A stretch of DNA of 64,000 bases from Flavobacteriales bacterium (GTDB taxonomy: Bacteria; Bacteroidota; Bacteroidia; Flavobacteriales_F; PHOS-HE28). The position numbers and the translations under genes are program-made. The stretch is taken from the NCBI GenBank assembly GCA_016705545.1, contig JADIYA010000006.1:398660-462659 (forward strand), read 5' to 3'. This document shows, piece after piece, positions 35,137-43,851 of the stretch. Each line of letters opens with the position of its first letter. Positions within the stretch are counted from its first letter, which is position 1. The notes under the pieces were generated by a model. It did not search any database. It had not been told where the DNA came from and worked only from the letters and a program-made list of their open reading frames with translations.

Positions 35137-36384
35137 ATGCGCAACAGCCTGTTCATTCCCTTGCTCCTTGCAACCATGGCGCGCGCTCAGGATTGCAGCA
35201 TCCCCTTCACCGAGCCGCTCTTCGGTGTGCAGGTGGAGAACGGTATCTGGTACGGCAACGCCATGCGCTACAACGGCGGCACCGACAGCCTACGCCTCAA
35301 TCTGTACAAGCCCGTCGGCGATGGGCAGACCGATCGCCCGCTGGTGGTGCTCATCCACGGAGGCGGGCTGATTGAAGGGCACCGCAATGATTTCAACGCA
35401 CTCTGCGAGCAGCTGGCCTCTTACGGCTACGCTGCGGCCACCATCAGCTATCGTTTGGGCTACTATGGCAACGGCATCCTTGAAGCACCCTATGCCTACG
35501 ATCCAAGTGAATTCCGCCGCGCTGCTTTTCGCGCCATGCAGGACGCCAAGGGCGCGATCCGCTTCCTGAAAGGACGCAGCGCGCTTGATAGCACCAGCAA
35601 CACGAGCGTGATCCTGCTCGGTGCCAGCGCGGGCGCGATCACTGCCATGCACGCGGCGTATTTGGACCAACCCGATGAGAAGCCCGCGAGTTGCAGCACC
35701 ATCGGTCAAGTGCAGCACTTCTTCAATTTCTATCCGCGTCCGGATCTGGGCGGCGTGGAAGGCGACCTGAACCAGAACGGGCACAACGCGAGCGTGCTCG
35801 GCGTGGTGAACCTCTTCGGCGGGGTGCTCGATACGGCCTTCATCGAAACAGCGCAGGACCCGGCGCTCTTCTCCTACCACCAGTCCGGAGATCCTGTTGC
35901 GGGCTGCGGCACGCAACAGCCGTACTGGGGCATCGGCCTGGGCATGCCCGATCAGCTGCCATGGCTCCACGGCTCTTGCACGATTGATCAGCGCATGCAG
36001 CACCTCGGCTTCCCCGGTGAGCATTATCAGTTCCACTTGCACACCGGCAATGAGCACACCGTGCATGATCCGGTTGCTGTGCTCGCAGAGGTGATGCCTT
36101 GGATGCGCAATCTCTTCTGCTCGGCAACCCTTGGCGCGAGCGATCCGCATCCGGTATCGTTCATAGTGGCACCCAACCCTGCAGATGGCATTGTGGGCAT
36201 CACGCGCACCGAATCCGGTCCCTTTGGATTCGACTTGCAGGATGGGCGAGGCAGAATCTGGCTGCAAGGCACTTCGAGCGGCCAGCGCCTCGACCTCGAC
36301 CTCCGTGCGCTGCCTGCAGGCCCCTACGTGCTGCGCGTCATCGATGCGGCAGGAATCAGCGTGAGCCGTGTGGTGCGCGAGTAG
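35137..36384 (+). CDS. Secreted alpha/beta hydrolase with T9SS tail, paralogue 2
   Basis: A 415-residue protein. Signal peptide MRNSLFIPLLLATMARA, then an esterase-like fold with the oxyanion-hole type PLVVLIHGGGLIEGH, the helix AMQDAKGAIRFLKG and the elbow GASAGAITAMHAAYL. The sorting tail starts around APNPADGIVGI. Its late TGNEHTVHDPV segment supplies the likely catalytic histidine. It resembles the esterase at 6620-7831 in domain order and length. The last 29 bases overlap the convergent symporter gene. Substrate is unknown. Confidence 0.87.
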   Translation: MRNSLFIPLLLATMARAQDCSIPFTEPLFGVQVENGIWYGNAMRYNGGTDSLRLNLYKPVGDGQTDRPLVVLIHGGGLIEGHRNDFNALCEQLASYGYAAATISYRLGYYGNGILEAPYAYDPSEFRRAAFRAMQDAKGAIRFLKGRSALDSTSNTSVILLGASAGAITAMHAAYLDQPDEKPASCSTIGQVQHFFNFYPRPDLGGVEGDLNQNGHNASVLGVVNLFGGVLDTAFIETAQDPALFSYHQSGDPVAGCGTQQPYWGIGLGMPDQLPWLHGSCTIDQRMQHLGFPGEHYQFHLHTGNEHTVHDPVAVLAEVMPWMRNLFCSATLGASDPHPVSFIVAPNPADGIVGITRTESGPFGFDLQDGRGRIWLQGTSSGQRLDLDLRALPAGPYVLRVIDAAGISVSRVVRE

Positions 36385-37828
36385 CGTGGCGCCTTGAGAT
36401 GAACAGAAGCCCTGAAAACGTGAGCGCACCGTTCACCAGCAGCAACTCGAAGCCGAAGGTGTAGCCGCCGAAGAGCTCCTTGCTGTAGAGGTCGAGCATG
36501 TATGTGATCACCGGAGAGAGCACCGCCACCAATGGCACCCACGCATCACGCACCGCGAAGCGCGTCATCATCCCGAACGCGAAGAGCCCGAGCAGCGGCC
36601 CGTAAGTGTAGCCCGCCAACTTGAACACGGTCTTGATCACGCTATCGTCGTTCAACGCCTTGAAGAGCAGGATGAGCACCACCATCACCGCGCTCATGAC
36701 CAGGTGTACGCGGCGGCGAAGGGCCAGGCGCTGCTCCTCCGGCCGCTTGTCGATCTCCAGCACATCCACGCATACGCTGGTGGTGAGGGCCGTGAGCGCG
36801 CTGTCGGCGCTGGAGTATGCCGCAGCGATCAGGCCGAGGATGAATAGAAGGCCCGCTGCAATGGGCAAGGTGCCGCCCGTGGCGATCATCGGATAGAGCT
36901 GATCGGCCTTCGCCGGCAAGGCGATTCCGAAGCGATCGGCGTACAGGTAGAGCAAGGCCCCGAGGGTGAGGAAGACCAGGTTCACCAGGACGAGCACTAG
37001 GCTGAAGGAGACCATGTTCTTCTGTGCTTCGCCGATGCTGCGGCAGCTCAGGTTCTTCTGCATCATGTCCTGATCAAGGCCCGTCATGGCGATCGCGATG
37101 AACATGCCGCCGAGGAATTGCTTCCAGAAATAGGTGCCGGGCTTGGGGTCATCGAAGAAGAAGACGCGGCTCAGATCGCTGGCATTCACCTGGGCTAAGG
37201 ACTCGCCGATTCCCCAGCCCATTCTATCTCCAATCAAAACTACGGTGAGGCCAACCGCCAAGAGCATGAAGAGCGTCTGCAGCGTGTCCGTCCAGATGAT
37301 GGTGCGCATGCCCCCCTTGTGGGTGTACAGCCAGATGAGCGCGATGGTGAGCACTGTTGTGAGCACGAACGGGACATGCAGCGCATCGAAAAGCAGGTAT
37401 TGCAGCACCACGGCCACCAGGTAGAGCCGCGCTGCGGAACCCAGGCTGCGGCTGAGCAGGAAGAACCACGCGCCGGTGAGGTAGCTGCTGCGACCGAATC
37501 GCTGGCCGAGGTAGCCGTAGATGCTGGTGAGCTGCAGGCGGTAGTAGAGCGGCATCAGCACGAAGGCGATCACCGCATAGCCCGGCAGGTAGCCCAGCAC
37601 CATCTGCAGGTAACTGAACTGATCGTTGCCCACCATGCCCGGCACGCTGATGAAGGTGACCCCGCTGAGCGAGGCGCCGATCATGCCGAAGGCCACGATG
37701 TACCACGGGCTCCTGCGCTCGCCGAGGAAGAAGGCGCTGTTTCCTGCGCCGCGCGAGGTGATCACCGAGATCGCATAGAGCAGGGCGAAGTAGGCCGCGA
37801 TGACCGTGCCGACGAGCCAGAGCTTCAT
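36356..37828 (-). CDS. Sodium:solute symporter (SSS family)
   Basis: A 490-residue membrane protein with about 13 hydrophobic segments. It has the SSS pattern: GASLSGVTFISVPGMVG near the first helices, YLGQRFGRSSYLTGAWFFLLSR and the helix-8 region with YSSADSALTALTTSVCVDVL. The signature glutamine/serine residues for sodium binding lie in the latter. Solutes include sugars, amino acids and sialic acid; which one is not predictable. It has a promoter at -4 and converges with the esterase gene with a 29-bp overlap. Confidence 0.9.
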   Translation of the reverse strand: MKLWLVGTVIAAYFALLYAISVITSRGAGNSAFFLGERRSPWYIVAFGMIGASLSGVTFISVPGMVGNDQFSYLQMVLGYLPGYAVIAFVLMPLYYRLQLTSIYGYLGQRFGRSSYLTGAWFFLLSRSLGSAARLYLVAVVLQYLLFDALHVPFVLTTVLTIALIWLYTHKGGMRTIIWTDTLQTLFMLLAVGLTVVLIGDRMGWGIGESLAQVNASDLSRVFFFDDPKPGTYFWKQFLGGMFIAIAMTGLDQDMMQKNLSCRSIGEAQKNMVSFSLVLVLVNLVFLTLGALLYLYADRFGIALPAKADQLYPMIATGGTLPIAAGLLFILGLIAAAYSSADSALTALTTSVCVDVLEIDKRPEEQRLALRRRVHLVMSAVMVVLILLFKALNDDSVIKTVFKLAGYTYGPLLGLFAFGMMTRFAVRDAWVPLVAVLSPVITYMLDLYSKELFGGYTFGFELLLVNGALTFSGLLFISRRHATRAPHGSR

Positions 37829-37832
37829 GGGG

Positions 37833-37840
37833 CGAAGGTG
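37833..37840 (-). promoter_or_regulatory. Candidate -7 element of the symporter gene
   Basis: CACCTTCG followed by CCCC on the minus strand, 4 nt before ATG 37828; first base differs from consensus. Confidence 0.35.
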
Positions 37841-37958
37841 GGTGACAGGCTCCGCACTTCAGCCGGAACTGCGGCTCATCTTCATCCAACACGCGATCGT
37901 GGAAATACGCTCCGCATCGCTCTCCGCGTTCTGCCCTTGAGCGCCCTTCCTTCGCTCC

Positions 37959-38264
37959 ATGCTTAACAAGCTCATCTTACGCATCCCAGCCCGCTTCCGC
38001 AACCGGTACGGCCTGGTGGCGGCATTGATGCTTGCATGGATCACCCTCTTCGCGGATAACGACATCTGGACCCTGTGGAAGAACCGTCGCGCGCTCAGCG
38101 CCATGCGCGACCAGCGCGAATGGTACGACCGCGAGCTGGCCCGCACCAAGGAGCAGCTTGCCGAGATCGCCAGCGACAAGGACCTCCTAGAGAAGTTCGC
38201 GCGTGAGCGCTATCTGATGAAGCGCGACAACGAGGACATCTTCGTGCTGGTGGCGGAGAGGTGA
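37959..38264 (+). CDS. FtsB/DivIC-like septum formation initiator
   Basis: A 101-residue bitopic membrane protein. One transmembrane segment (about 18-33; GLVAALMLAWITLF) is followed by a coiled coil (RDQREWYDRELARTKEQLAE) and the family end region LEKFARERYLMKRDNEDIFV. It probably works in the FtsQLB-type division complex. It is a single gene flanked by minus-strand genes. Its stop and that of the gene at 38265 form TGATCA at 38262-38267. Confidence 0.88.
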   Translation: MLNKLILRIPARFRNRYGLVAALMLAWITLFADNDIWTLWKNRRALSAMRDQREWYDRELARTKEQLAEIASDKDLLEKFARERYLMKRDNEDIFVLVAER

Positions 38265-39230
38265 TCACCTCGCAACGCAGCATTGCTCCGGCATCGCCGT
38301 GCACAGGTCCTCGATCAAGCGTTCGGTGCGCAGTGCACGCCCATGCCCGCGCAAATGGTACCAGCTATCATAGAAGAGCGAGTCAGCGAATCGGTAGCGA
38401 GCAGGGTCGCCGATCACCGTGAGGCCGTGGGCAAGCAGCTCTTCCTTCAACCGCTGGTTCACCGCAGGGTTATAGATCGTGTCGGCCATGCTGGAGAAGC
38501 CGAAGGCTACATGGGCACCCTTGGCCTCCGCACGATCCACCAGGTTCGCGGCAAGCTCCCAGAATGATGGGGCGATGATGAGCGTGTCATGCACATCGCG
38601 CTGCGGATCGGGCCATCCGACCTGCGGAGCGTTCAAATGATTCACCACATCGCCATTGGGCAGGAAGTGGCGGTCGTTGTATCCGGGTGCTGCACCGTGC
38701 AGCAGCCAGTGCTCCCAATGATCACGCAAGGTCTGCAGGTGCAGCGCGCCCAAGCTGGCCAACAAGCGCGGTTGTTGACGCCAAGGCACCAAACCGAGCG
38801 CCTCAGGCCGGTAATCGACCACTGTAGCGAGGGCATCGGGCGAAGGGTCCGGCAGCTGGTAAGTGCCGCGCTCCAGGCAAACGATGAGCAAGTCACCCTC
38901 ACCGGTGGCGGCAAGCGCTTCATCGGCGATGAAGCGGAAGCCGAGCAGCGCGGTGAGCCCCATGTTCGCCACCGGCATGCACAGCGCACGCCCAAGCCGC
39001 TCGCTGTCCACGCCATAAGCCAAGTTGCTGCCTCCGACCAGCACGACCTTCGGAGAGCCGATGGCGCGCAGCCGGTCGTTCTTCAGGACAGTGCTGCTCA
39101 TGAAATCCGAGGGCGCGGCGGGCGGACCCCAATGCATCACCGCCATCACCAATGCGCCGACCAACGCTGCGAAGAGCAGCGCGCGGAAGGTGAAGCGCAA
39201 GGCGTCAGAAGCGGAAGTAGATGAAAGCAT
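38265..39230 (-). CDS. SGNH-like partner protein of MBOAT acyltransferase
   Basis: A 321-residue protein with one N-terminal hydrophobic segment (FRALLFAALVGALVMAVM) and an exported domain. It starts with a GDS-like block: KVVLVGGSNLAYGVDSERL. A late IYNPAVNQRLKEELLAHGL and SWYHLRGHGRALRTERLI helix-loop with histidines follows. The layout resembles proteins paired with MBOAT acyltransferases (AlgX/DltD type), which move acyl groups to extracellular polymers. Its start overlaps the MBOAT gene by 26 bp. The exact catalytic residues are not certain. Confidence 0.7.
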   Translation of the reverse strand: MLSSTSASDALRFTFRALLFAALVGALVMAVMHWGPPAAPSDFMSSTVLKNDRLRAIGSPKVVLVGGSNLAYGVDSERLGRALCMPVANMGLTALLGFRFIADEALAATGEGDLLIVCLERGTYQLPDPSPDALATVVDYRPEALGLVPWRQQPRLLASLGALHLQTLRDHWEHWLLHGAAPGYNDRHFLPNGDVVNHLNAPQVGWPDPQRDVHDTLIIAPSFWELAANLVDRAEAKGAHVAFGFSSMADTIYNPAVNQRLKEELLAHGLTVIGDPARYRFADSLFYDSWYHLRGHGRALRTERLIEDLCTAMPEQCCVAR

Positions 39231-40626
39231 GCTCGGAGAAGAGCTGCATGCGCAGCCCGATGACGATGATGAGGAAAAGGTACACGGCCCAACGGAGCGC
39301 CCGATGGCCGCCGATGCTTGCTAGGCCATGCTGTTCGTGCCGCGAGCGCCACTCGGTGGCGAGCATGAGCAAGGTGGGCCACCAGATGGTCCATCGCGCC
39401 CATTCCAAGAGCTCGTGCCTGCGCAGGTCGATGTTGGCGGCTATGTGGTAAAGGTGCGACATGGCACCTTCGAGGGTCGGTGCGCGGAACAGCACCCACG
39501 CTGACAGGACGGCCAGGAATACCAAGGCCATGCGCGGGACATCGCGCCAGGTGGGCTCGGACCGCAGGCGTGCGCGGCGCGTGGAAAGCACCTCTGGCGT
39601 GTAATAGGCGCCATGCAGCAGGCCCCATCCGATGAAGGTCCAGTTGGCGCCGTGCCAGAGCCCGCTCACGCTGAAGGTGATGAGGATGTTGCGCAAGCGG
39701 CCGGCCTTCGCGCGGGCGCCGCCCAAGGGCAGGTACACATAATCGCGCAGCCAGCCGCTGAGGGTCATGTGCCAGCGCCGCCAGAACTCACCAATGCTCC
39801 GGCTGAAGTACGGGTAGTTGAAATTGCGGCTCAATTGGAAGCCGAAGAGACGCGCGCAGCCGATGGCGATGTCGCTATAGCCGCTGAAGTCGCCATAGAT
39901 CTGGAACGCAAAGCAGAGCGCACCGAAGAAAAGGGTGATCCCGCTGGTGGCGCTCGCGTCCATGCCGAAGACCGCATCGGCCATGGCACCCAGCGGATCG
40001 GCCACGGCCATCTTCTTGAAGAAGCCCCAGAGCATCTGACGGAGCCCATCGGCGGCGAGCGCCGCATCGAACCGGCGGGGCGCCTCGAATTGCGGCAGCA
40101 GGTCGCGCGCGCGCTCGATGGGGCCGGCCACCAGCTGCGGGAAGAACGCGACGAAGGCCCCGAATGCGATGGGGTCGCCCGTGGGCTTGAAATGCCCGCG
40201 ATGGATATCGATGGTATAGCTCAGTGTCTGGAAGGTGTAGAAGCTGATGCCAACAGGCAGCGCGAGCCGAAGGACCGGCAAGTGCGGATCCATGCCCATG
40301 GCACGCAAGAGCTCGGCGGCGCTCTCCACGAAGAACCCCATGTACTTGAATGCGCAAAGCAGCCCGATGTTGATGCCGATGCTCAGGATCAACCATGCCT
40401 TTCTCCTACGGGCTTCTTTTTCCGCGTGCAGCCGCGCACCAATGATGTAATCGGCCGCTGTGCTGAACCAGAGCAGGCCCAGGAATCGCCAATCCCACCA
40501 TGCATAGAATGCCCAACTGGCCAGCAGCAGGAAGGCATTCTGCGCGCGTCTTTCGCGGAACACCCACCAGTACAGCGCGAAGACTGCCGGAAGGAAAACT
40601 GCGAACGCGATGGAATTGAAGAGCAT
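39205..40626 (-). CDS. MBOAT family O-acyltransferase
   Basis: A 473-residue polytopic membrane enzyme. MBOAT motifs are clear: FKYMGFF, LPVGISFYTFQTLSYTIDIH, FFPQLVAGPIER, NFNYPYFSRSIGEFWRRWHM and SGLWHGANWTFIGWG with the catalytic histidine. These enzymes (AlgI, DltB type) pass acyl groups across the membrane to an exported polysaccharide or teichoic-type polymer. With the SGNH-like partner downstream it forms a probable surface-acylation pair. The acceptor is unknown, and no glycan genes are adjacent. Confidence 0.92.
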   Translation of the reverse strand: MLFNSIAFAVFLPAVFALYWWVFRERRAQNAFLLLASWAFYAWWDWRFLGLLWFSTAADYIIGARLHAEKEARRRKAWLILSIGINIGLLCAFKYMGFFVESAAELLRAMGMDPHLPVLRLALPVGISFYTFQTLSYTIDIHRGHFKPTGDPIAFGAFVAFFPQLVAGPIERARDLLPQFEAPRRFDAALAADGLRQMLWGFFKKMAVADPLGAMADAVFGMDASATSGITLFFGALCFAFQIYGDFSGYSDIAIGCARLFGFQLSRNFNYPYFSRSIGEFWRRWHMTLSGWLRDYVYLPLGGARAKAGRLRNILITFSVSGLWHGANWTFIGWGLLHGAYYTPEVLSTRRARLRSEPTWRDVPRMALVFLAVLSAWVLFRAPTLEGAMSHLYHIAANIDLRRHELLEWARWTIWWPTLLMLATEWRSRHEQHGLASIGGHRALRWAVYLFLIIVIGLRMQLFSEHAFIYFRF

Positions 40627-40695
40627 GGCCGTTGCGAAGAAAGGAAGTTGGGCACCAGTGGGAGCCTCACCTAAGCCCTGTAGCCATCCGGCCGC

Positions 40696-41778
40696 TCAGA
40701 ACCTTACGGCCATGCATGCGGTTATGGCGGTGTTGTCCTGCGTGGTCCCGTGGATGCTCTCGAAGAGCGCGTCCACGCCGTGAAAGGTCCGTCCTTCCAG
40801 GCGCACCCACGCATCGGGCGCCACCAGCAGGTCCAGGCCCAGTGAATAGCCGAAAGCGGTCAAGCCATGCGGTGTTCCGGTTGGCACCATCACTTGGCTC
40901 GGATCAGTGTAGTACTCGATTCGGCCGGATGGGGCGAAGCGCTCACCGAAGCGCCGCTTCATGATGCAGACTGCACCGGCCCACTCGTTCCATGAATCGC
41001 CTTCAGCCTGCTGCAGGCCTGCGTCTAGGCTCAGTTGAATGCCCCAAGCGCCTTTCTCCCAGGAGAACCAGAGGTTGTTGAAGACCCTATAGAACCCCAG
41101 GCTATCCGGTGTGTCACTGCCAGCGAAGGTGCTCCAATTGAGCTTCACGCGGTTGTTCGGGGTCCACAGCAGCTGCGTGCCGAAGCAGGGCGTGTTGTTC
41201 TGGATCCGCCTGATGCGCTGCCAACCATTCACATGGAGCACGGCGATCTCGATCTTCTTGGAGATCGTCCATATGAGCCGGGCGCCGCTGAGGTAGTATG
41301 GTGAGTTCTCCGCGACGATGCTCCGCGTAAGGGTCCAGTTGTCGATGCCGATGGCCGACTCCATGCCGATGTGCGAGGTGAATACGCCGGCATCGATCCA
41401 AATGGCCCTGTTACGGCTCAGCTTGATGCCCACCCTCGCTTCGTTGATGTTCCGGAGCAGTTCAGGCTCACTGATGAGGTTGGCTTGCGGGTAGGTGCCG
41501 GCCATCAGCCCGAAGGCCGACCGCACGCGAGGCTTCTCGAACGTGAGATGCAGCAGGCCGAGATTGAGGTCCGTTTCATTATGGCGATTGTACTGGTACA
41601 GGAATGGCGGGCGATTATCGTCCTGGCTATGCCCGAAATCATAGGCGTGATAGGCATCCACATAGCCCATGAATCGCAGAATTCCGCCCGATAGCGAGTC
41701 CGTGACCTGCGCACGCGCGGTGCAGGGCACCAGCAGCGCGGCGATCTGCACCGCACGGATGAGCCGATGCGTGATCAT
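40696..41778 (-). CDS. Outer membrane porin-like protein (BBP2-type barrel)
   Basis: A 360-residue protein. ATG 41778 begins a signal peptide (MITHRLIRAVQIAALLVPC). The mature protein starts FMGYVDAYHAYDFGHSQDDN and has many alternating strands with WxG-type turns. It ends in phenylalanine (ITACMAVRF), typical of outer-membrane barrels. Features such as GVFTSHIGMESAIG fit the beta-barrel porin-2 type often seen in Bacteroidota. The start overlaps the stop of the upstream secreted protein by ATGA, so both are in one operon. Substrate unknown. Confidence 0.8.
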   Translation of the reverse strand: MITHRLIRAVQIAALLVPCTARAQVTDSLSGGILRFMGYVDAYHAYDFGHSQDDNRPPFLYQYNRHNETDLNLGLLHLTFEKPRVRSAFGLMAGTYPQANLISEPELLRNINEARVGIKLSRNRAIWIDAGVFTSHIGMESAIGIDNWTLTRSIVAENSPYYLSGARLIWTISKKIEIAVLHVNGWQRIRRIQNNTPCFGTQLLWTPNNRVKLNWSTFAGSDTPDSLGFYRVFNNLWFSWEKGAWGIQLSLDAGLQQAEGDSWNEWAGAVCIMKRRFGERFAPSGRIEYYTDPSQVMVPTGTPHGLTAFGYSLGLDLLVAPDAWVRLEGRTFHGVDALFESIHGTTQDNTAITACMAVRF

Positions 41779-42512
41779 GGTGCGATCCAATGCCTTCCCG
41801 GATCCTCGAAGCCGAATTCACGCGCCTTGCCTGATCTCCGGTGGTTCACGATCACCGGCAGGCCGGAGGATCCTTCAAGCGGCGCCATGGCTTCATAGGT
41901 GCAGTCGCCGTAGGCATCGCGGAATTCCCAGAGCTCGATGCCCCGTTCAGGATCAATCCGCCAAGCACGCACATCAATGGTATCCTGCCTCGGATCCATG
42001 GCATGGCTCACAAGGCTCACGCAGCGCAAGCGGATTGCCTCACCATCTGTAGGCGCAGGTCGATCAACAATCGCATGGGCCAAGGGGCCGTCCATCTCGT
42101 TGGTCACGAGCCAATTCCCACTCACCTGCATTTGCCGGTGGTATATCCAATCACTCGGAGCGTATAGGGACCAACCGCCGTTCAAACGCTTAACCCCGAT
42201 CCGGTCCAACCGGCGTCCGCGTTGATCGGCGGGCATCGGAGCCGGGCGCACGTTCAATTCCTCCAGCGCCCGCGCCTGCAGCCGAACGTGCTTGTGCTGA
42301 GCCATGTCGCCGGGATCACTGGCCACGCGGGTGCGCCACACCGTGTCATTCCCAGCTGCAATGAACACCGCGTGGTAGCCTGTCCTGAAATCGCGCAGCA
42401 AGAACGTGGTGTCGTTATGCACGAAGGGCTCCTGGGCGCCCGATGGACAGGCTCCCGCCATCAGCATGGAAAACGCCCCGAAGCGCGAGATGCGCGTCAA
42501 GCCGCCACGCAT
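41775..42512 (-). CDS. Secreted protein of unknown function
   Basis: A 245-residue protein with a signal sequence (GAFSMLMAGACPSGAQ); the cysteine could also be a lipobox. The mature part is mixed with many charged residues (e.g. HKHVRLQARALEELN and QDTIDVRAWRIDPERG). I do not recognise a domain. It is placed 3 bp after the SlyD-type isomerase gene and overlaps the porin-like gene by 4 bp, so it probably shares their transcript. Confidence 0.65.
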   Translation of the reverse strand: MRGGLTRISRFGAFSMLMAGACPSGAQEPFVHNDTTFLLRDFRTGYHAVFIAAGNDTVWRTRVASDPGDMAQHKHVRLQARALEELNVRPAPMPADQRGRRLDRIGVKRLNGGWSLYAPSDWIYHRQMQVSGNWLVTNEMDGPLAHAIVDRPAPTDGEAIRLRCVSLVSHAMDPRQDTIDVRAWRIDPERGIELWEFRDAYGDCTYEAMAPLEGSSGLPVIVNHRRSGKAREFGFEDPGRHWIAP

Positions 42513-42515
42513 GGC

Positions 42516-42986
42516 TCAGTGGTGATGTCCGCCCTCGCCATGCACATGGCCGTGGGCCAGCTCCTCTTCCGTGGCCTCCCGCACATCGGTCACTTCAACA
42601 CTGAAATGCAGTGTGACGCCAGCAAGCGGGTGGTTGCCATTGAGCACCACTTCCCCATCCTTCACTTCCAGCACGCTCCAGACACGATGGTCAGGAGTCT
42701 GGAACTGCATGCCTTCCTCTACGGTCTGATCGCCGAATTTCTCCACCGGCACGCGCTGCATCAAGCTGGGGTCCACCTCGCCATAGCCTTTGGCCGGCTC
42801 CACCTGCACGTTCATGCTGTCGCCCTTGGCCTTGCCTTCCATTTCGGCTTCCAAACCCGGCACGATCATGCCGCTGCCGTGGATGTATGCGAAGGCATCC
42901 CGGCCTGCGCTCGTATCGAGCAAGCGGCCATCGCCATCGTTGAGGGTATAGTGGAACGAGACCACGGAGTTCTTGGCGATGCGCAT
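42516..42986 (-). CDS. SlyD-type FKBP peptidyl-prolyl isomerase
   Basis: A 156-residue cytoplasmic chaperone. The FKBP core is SVVSFHYTLNDGDGRLLDTS with GMIVPGLEAEMEGKAKGD. An inserted-in-flap domain with MNVQVEPAKGYGEVDPSLMQ follows. The C terminus is histidine-rich (HGHVHGEGGHHH), the nickel-binding type of tail seen in SlyD. ATG 42986 is chosen because the FKBP domain starts there and a promoter is close. Roles are proline isomerisation, folding and possibly metal delivery to hydrogenase-like enzymes; no such enzymes are in the window. Confidence 0.9.
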   Translation of the reverse strand: MRIAKNSVVSFHYTLNDGDGRLLDTSAGRDAFAYIHGSGMIVPGLEAEMEGKAKGDSMNVQVEPAKGYGEVDPSLMQRVPVEKFGDQTVEEGMQFQTPDHRVWSVLEVKDGEVVLNGNHPLAGVTLHFSVEVTDVREATEEELAHGHVHGEGGHHH

Positions 42987-43004
42987 GGGTGAACGAATGG
43001 GCGG

Positions 43005-43012
43005 CGAATGTA
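43005..43012 (-). promoter_or_regulatory. -7 promoter element of the SlyD-type gene
   Basis: TACATTCG followed by CCGCCC on the minus strand, 18 nt before ATG 42986. Confidence 0.4.
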
Positions 43013-43105
43013 GCCTTGGGGCGGTTTCGGGCATACCCATGCCGCTGGGAGAGCAAAGGCCCGTGCAGCCCTCTTGGACAGCCTTTCGCAAGTGCCTCAG
43101 AATCC

Positions 43106-43113
43106 TACATTTG
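43106..43113 (+). promoter_or_regulatory. -7 promoter element of the TPR membrane protein gene
   Basis: TACATTTG, exact to TAnnTTTG, then CGCCCC, 40 nt before ATG 43154. Confidence 0.5.
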
Positions 43114-43153
43114 CGCCCCGCCAGCGGAAGGCAATCCGCCAAGGCCAGCAGCA

Positions 43154-43843
43154 ATGAGCAAGAAGACCATCGAAGCGGCGCAGAGCCAAGACATCGACCT
43201 CGGGCAGGTTTACACCCGCACCGAACTCATCCTGGAGAAGAACAAGAAGCCGATCACCTATGGTGCAATCGGCTTGCTGGTCGTGGTCGCCGCGATCCTC
43301 GGATACAAGAAGCTCTATGCCGAGCCACGCGCCACGGAGGCAGCGGAGCTGATCTGGAAGGCCCAATACTACTTCGAGATCGATTCGCTCAACAAGGCCC
43401 TCAACGGCGATGATCTGTACCCCGGCTTCATCAGCATCGCATCGGATTACGGCGACACCCCCAGCGGGAAGCTGGCTCATTACTACCTCGGTTCCATCTA
43501 CATGCAGCAGGAGCAGTACCAGATGGCGCTCGATAGCTACAAAGAGGCCGATGTGGATGACGACGTGCTGCGCGTGATGGCCGTGGGCAACCAAGGTGAT
43601 GCCCTCGTGGAACTCGGACAGTCCGCCGATGCCGTGAAGCTCTTCGAGAAGGCCGCGGGCATGGTAAAGAGCGACTTCACCACGCCGATGTATCTGATGA
43701 AAGCTGGCATCCTGCACCAACAGGCCGGTAACTGGAAGGATGCCCGCAAGGCCTTCGAGCGCATCGCCAAGGAATTCCCGACCAGCAACGAGGCCAGCCA
43801 AGCGCGCAAGTATGCCGGACTGGCTGAGGCCATGGGCGGCTAG
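43154..43843 (+). CDS. TPR membrane protein (YfgM-like)
   Basis: A 229-residue protein with one transmembrane segment (about 35-52; ITYGAIGLLVVVAAILGYKK), a short cytoplasmic N terminus, and periplasmic TPR repeats (YYLGSIYMQQEQYQMALDSY, AVGNQGDALVELGQSADAVK, LHQQAGNWKDARKAFERIAK). That is the layout of YfgM, a partner of the Sec-associated chaperone PpiD. Whether it does this here is inference. ATG 43154 is chosen because the upstream frame covers the promoter and antisense sequence. It precedes ribH by 8 bp. Confidence 0.82.
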   Translation: MSKKTIEAAQSQDIDLGQVYTRTELILEKNKKPITYGAIGLLVVVAAILGYKKLYAEPRATEAAELIWKAQYYFEIDSLNKALNGDDLYPGFISIASDYGDTPSGKLAHYYLGSIYMQQEQYQMALDSYKEADVDDDVLRVMAVGNQGDALVELGQSADAVKLFEKAAGMVKSDFTTPMYLMKAGILHQQAGNWKDARKAFERIAKEFPTSNEASQARKYAGLAEAMGG

Positions 43844-43851
43844 TCAAGGCC

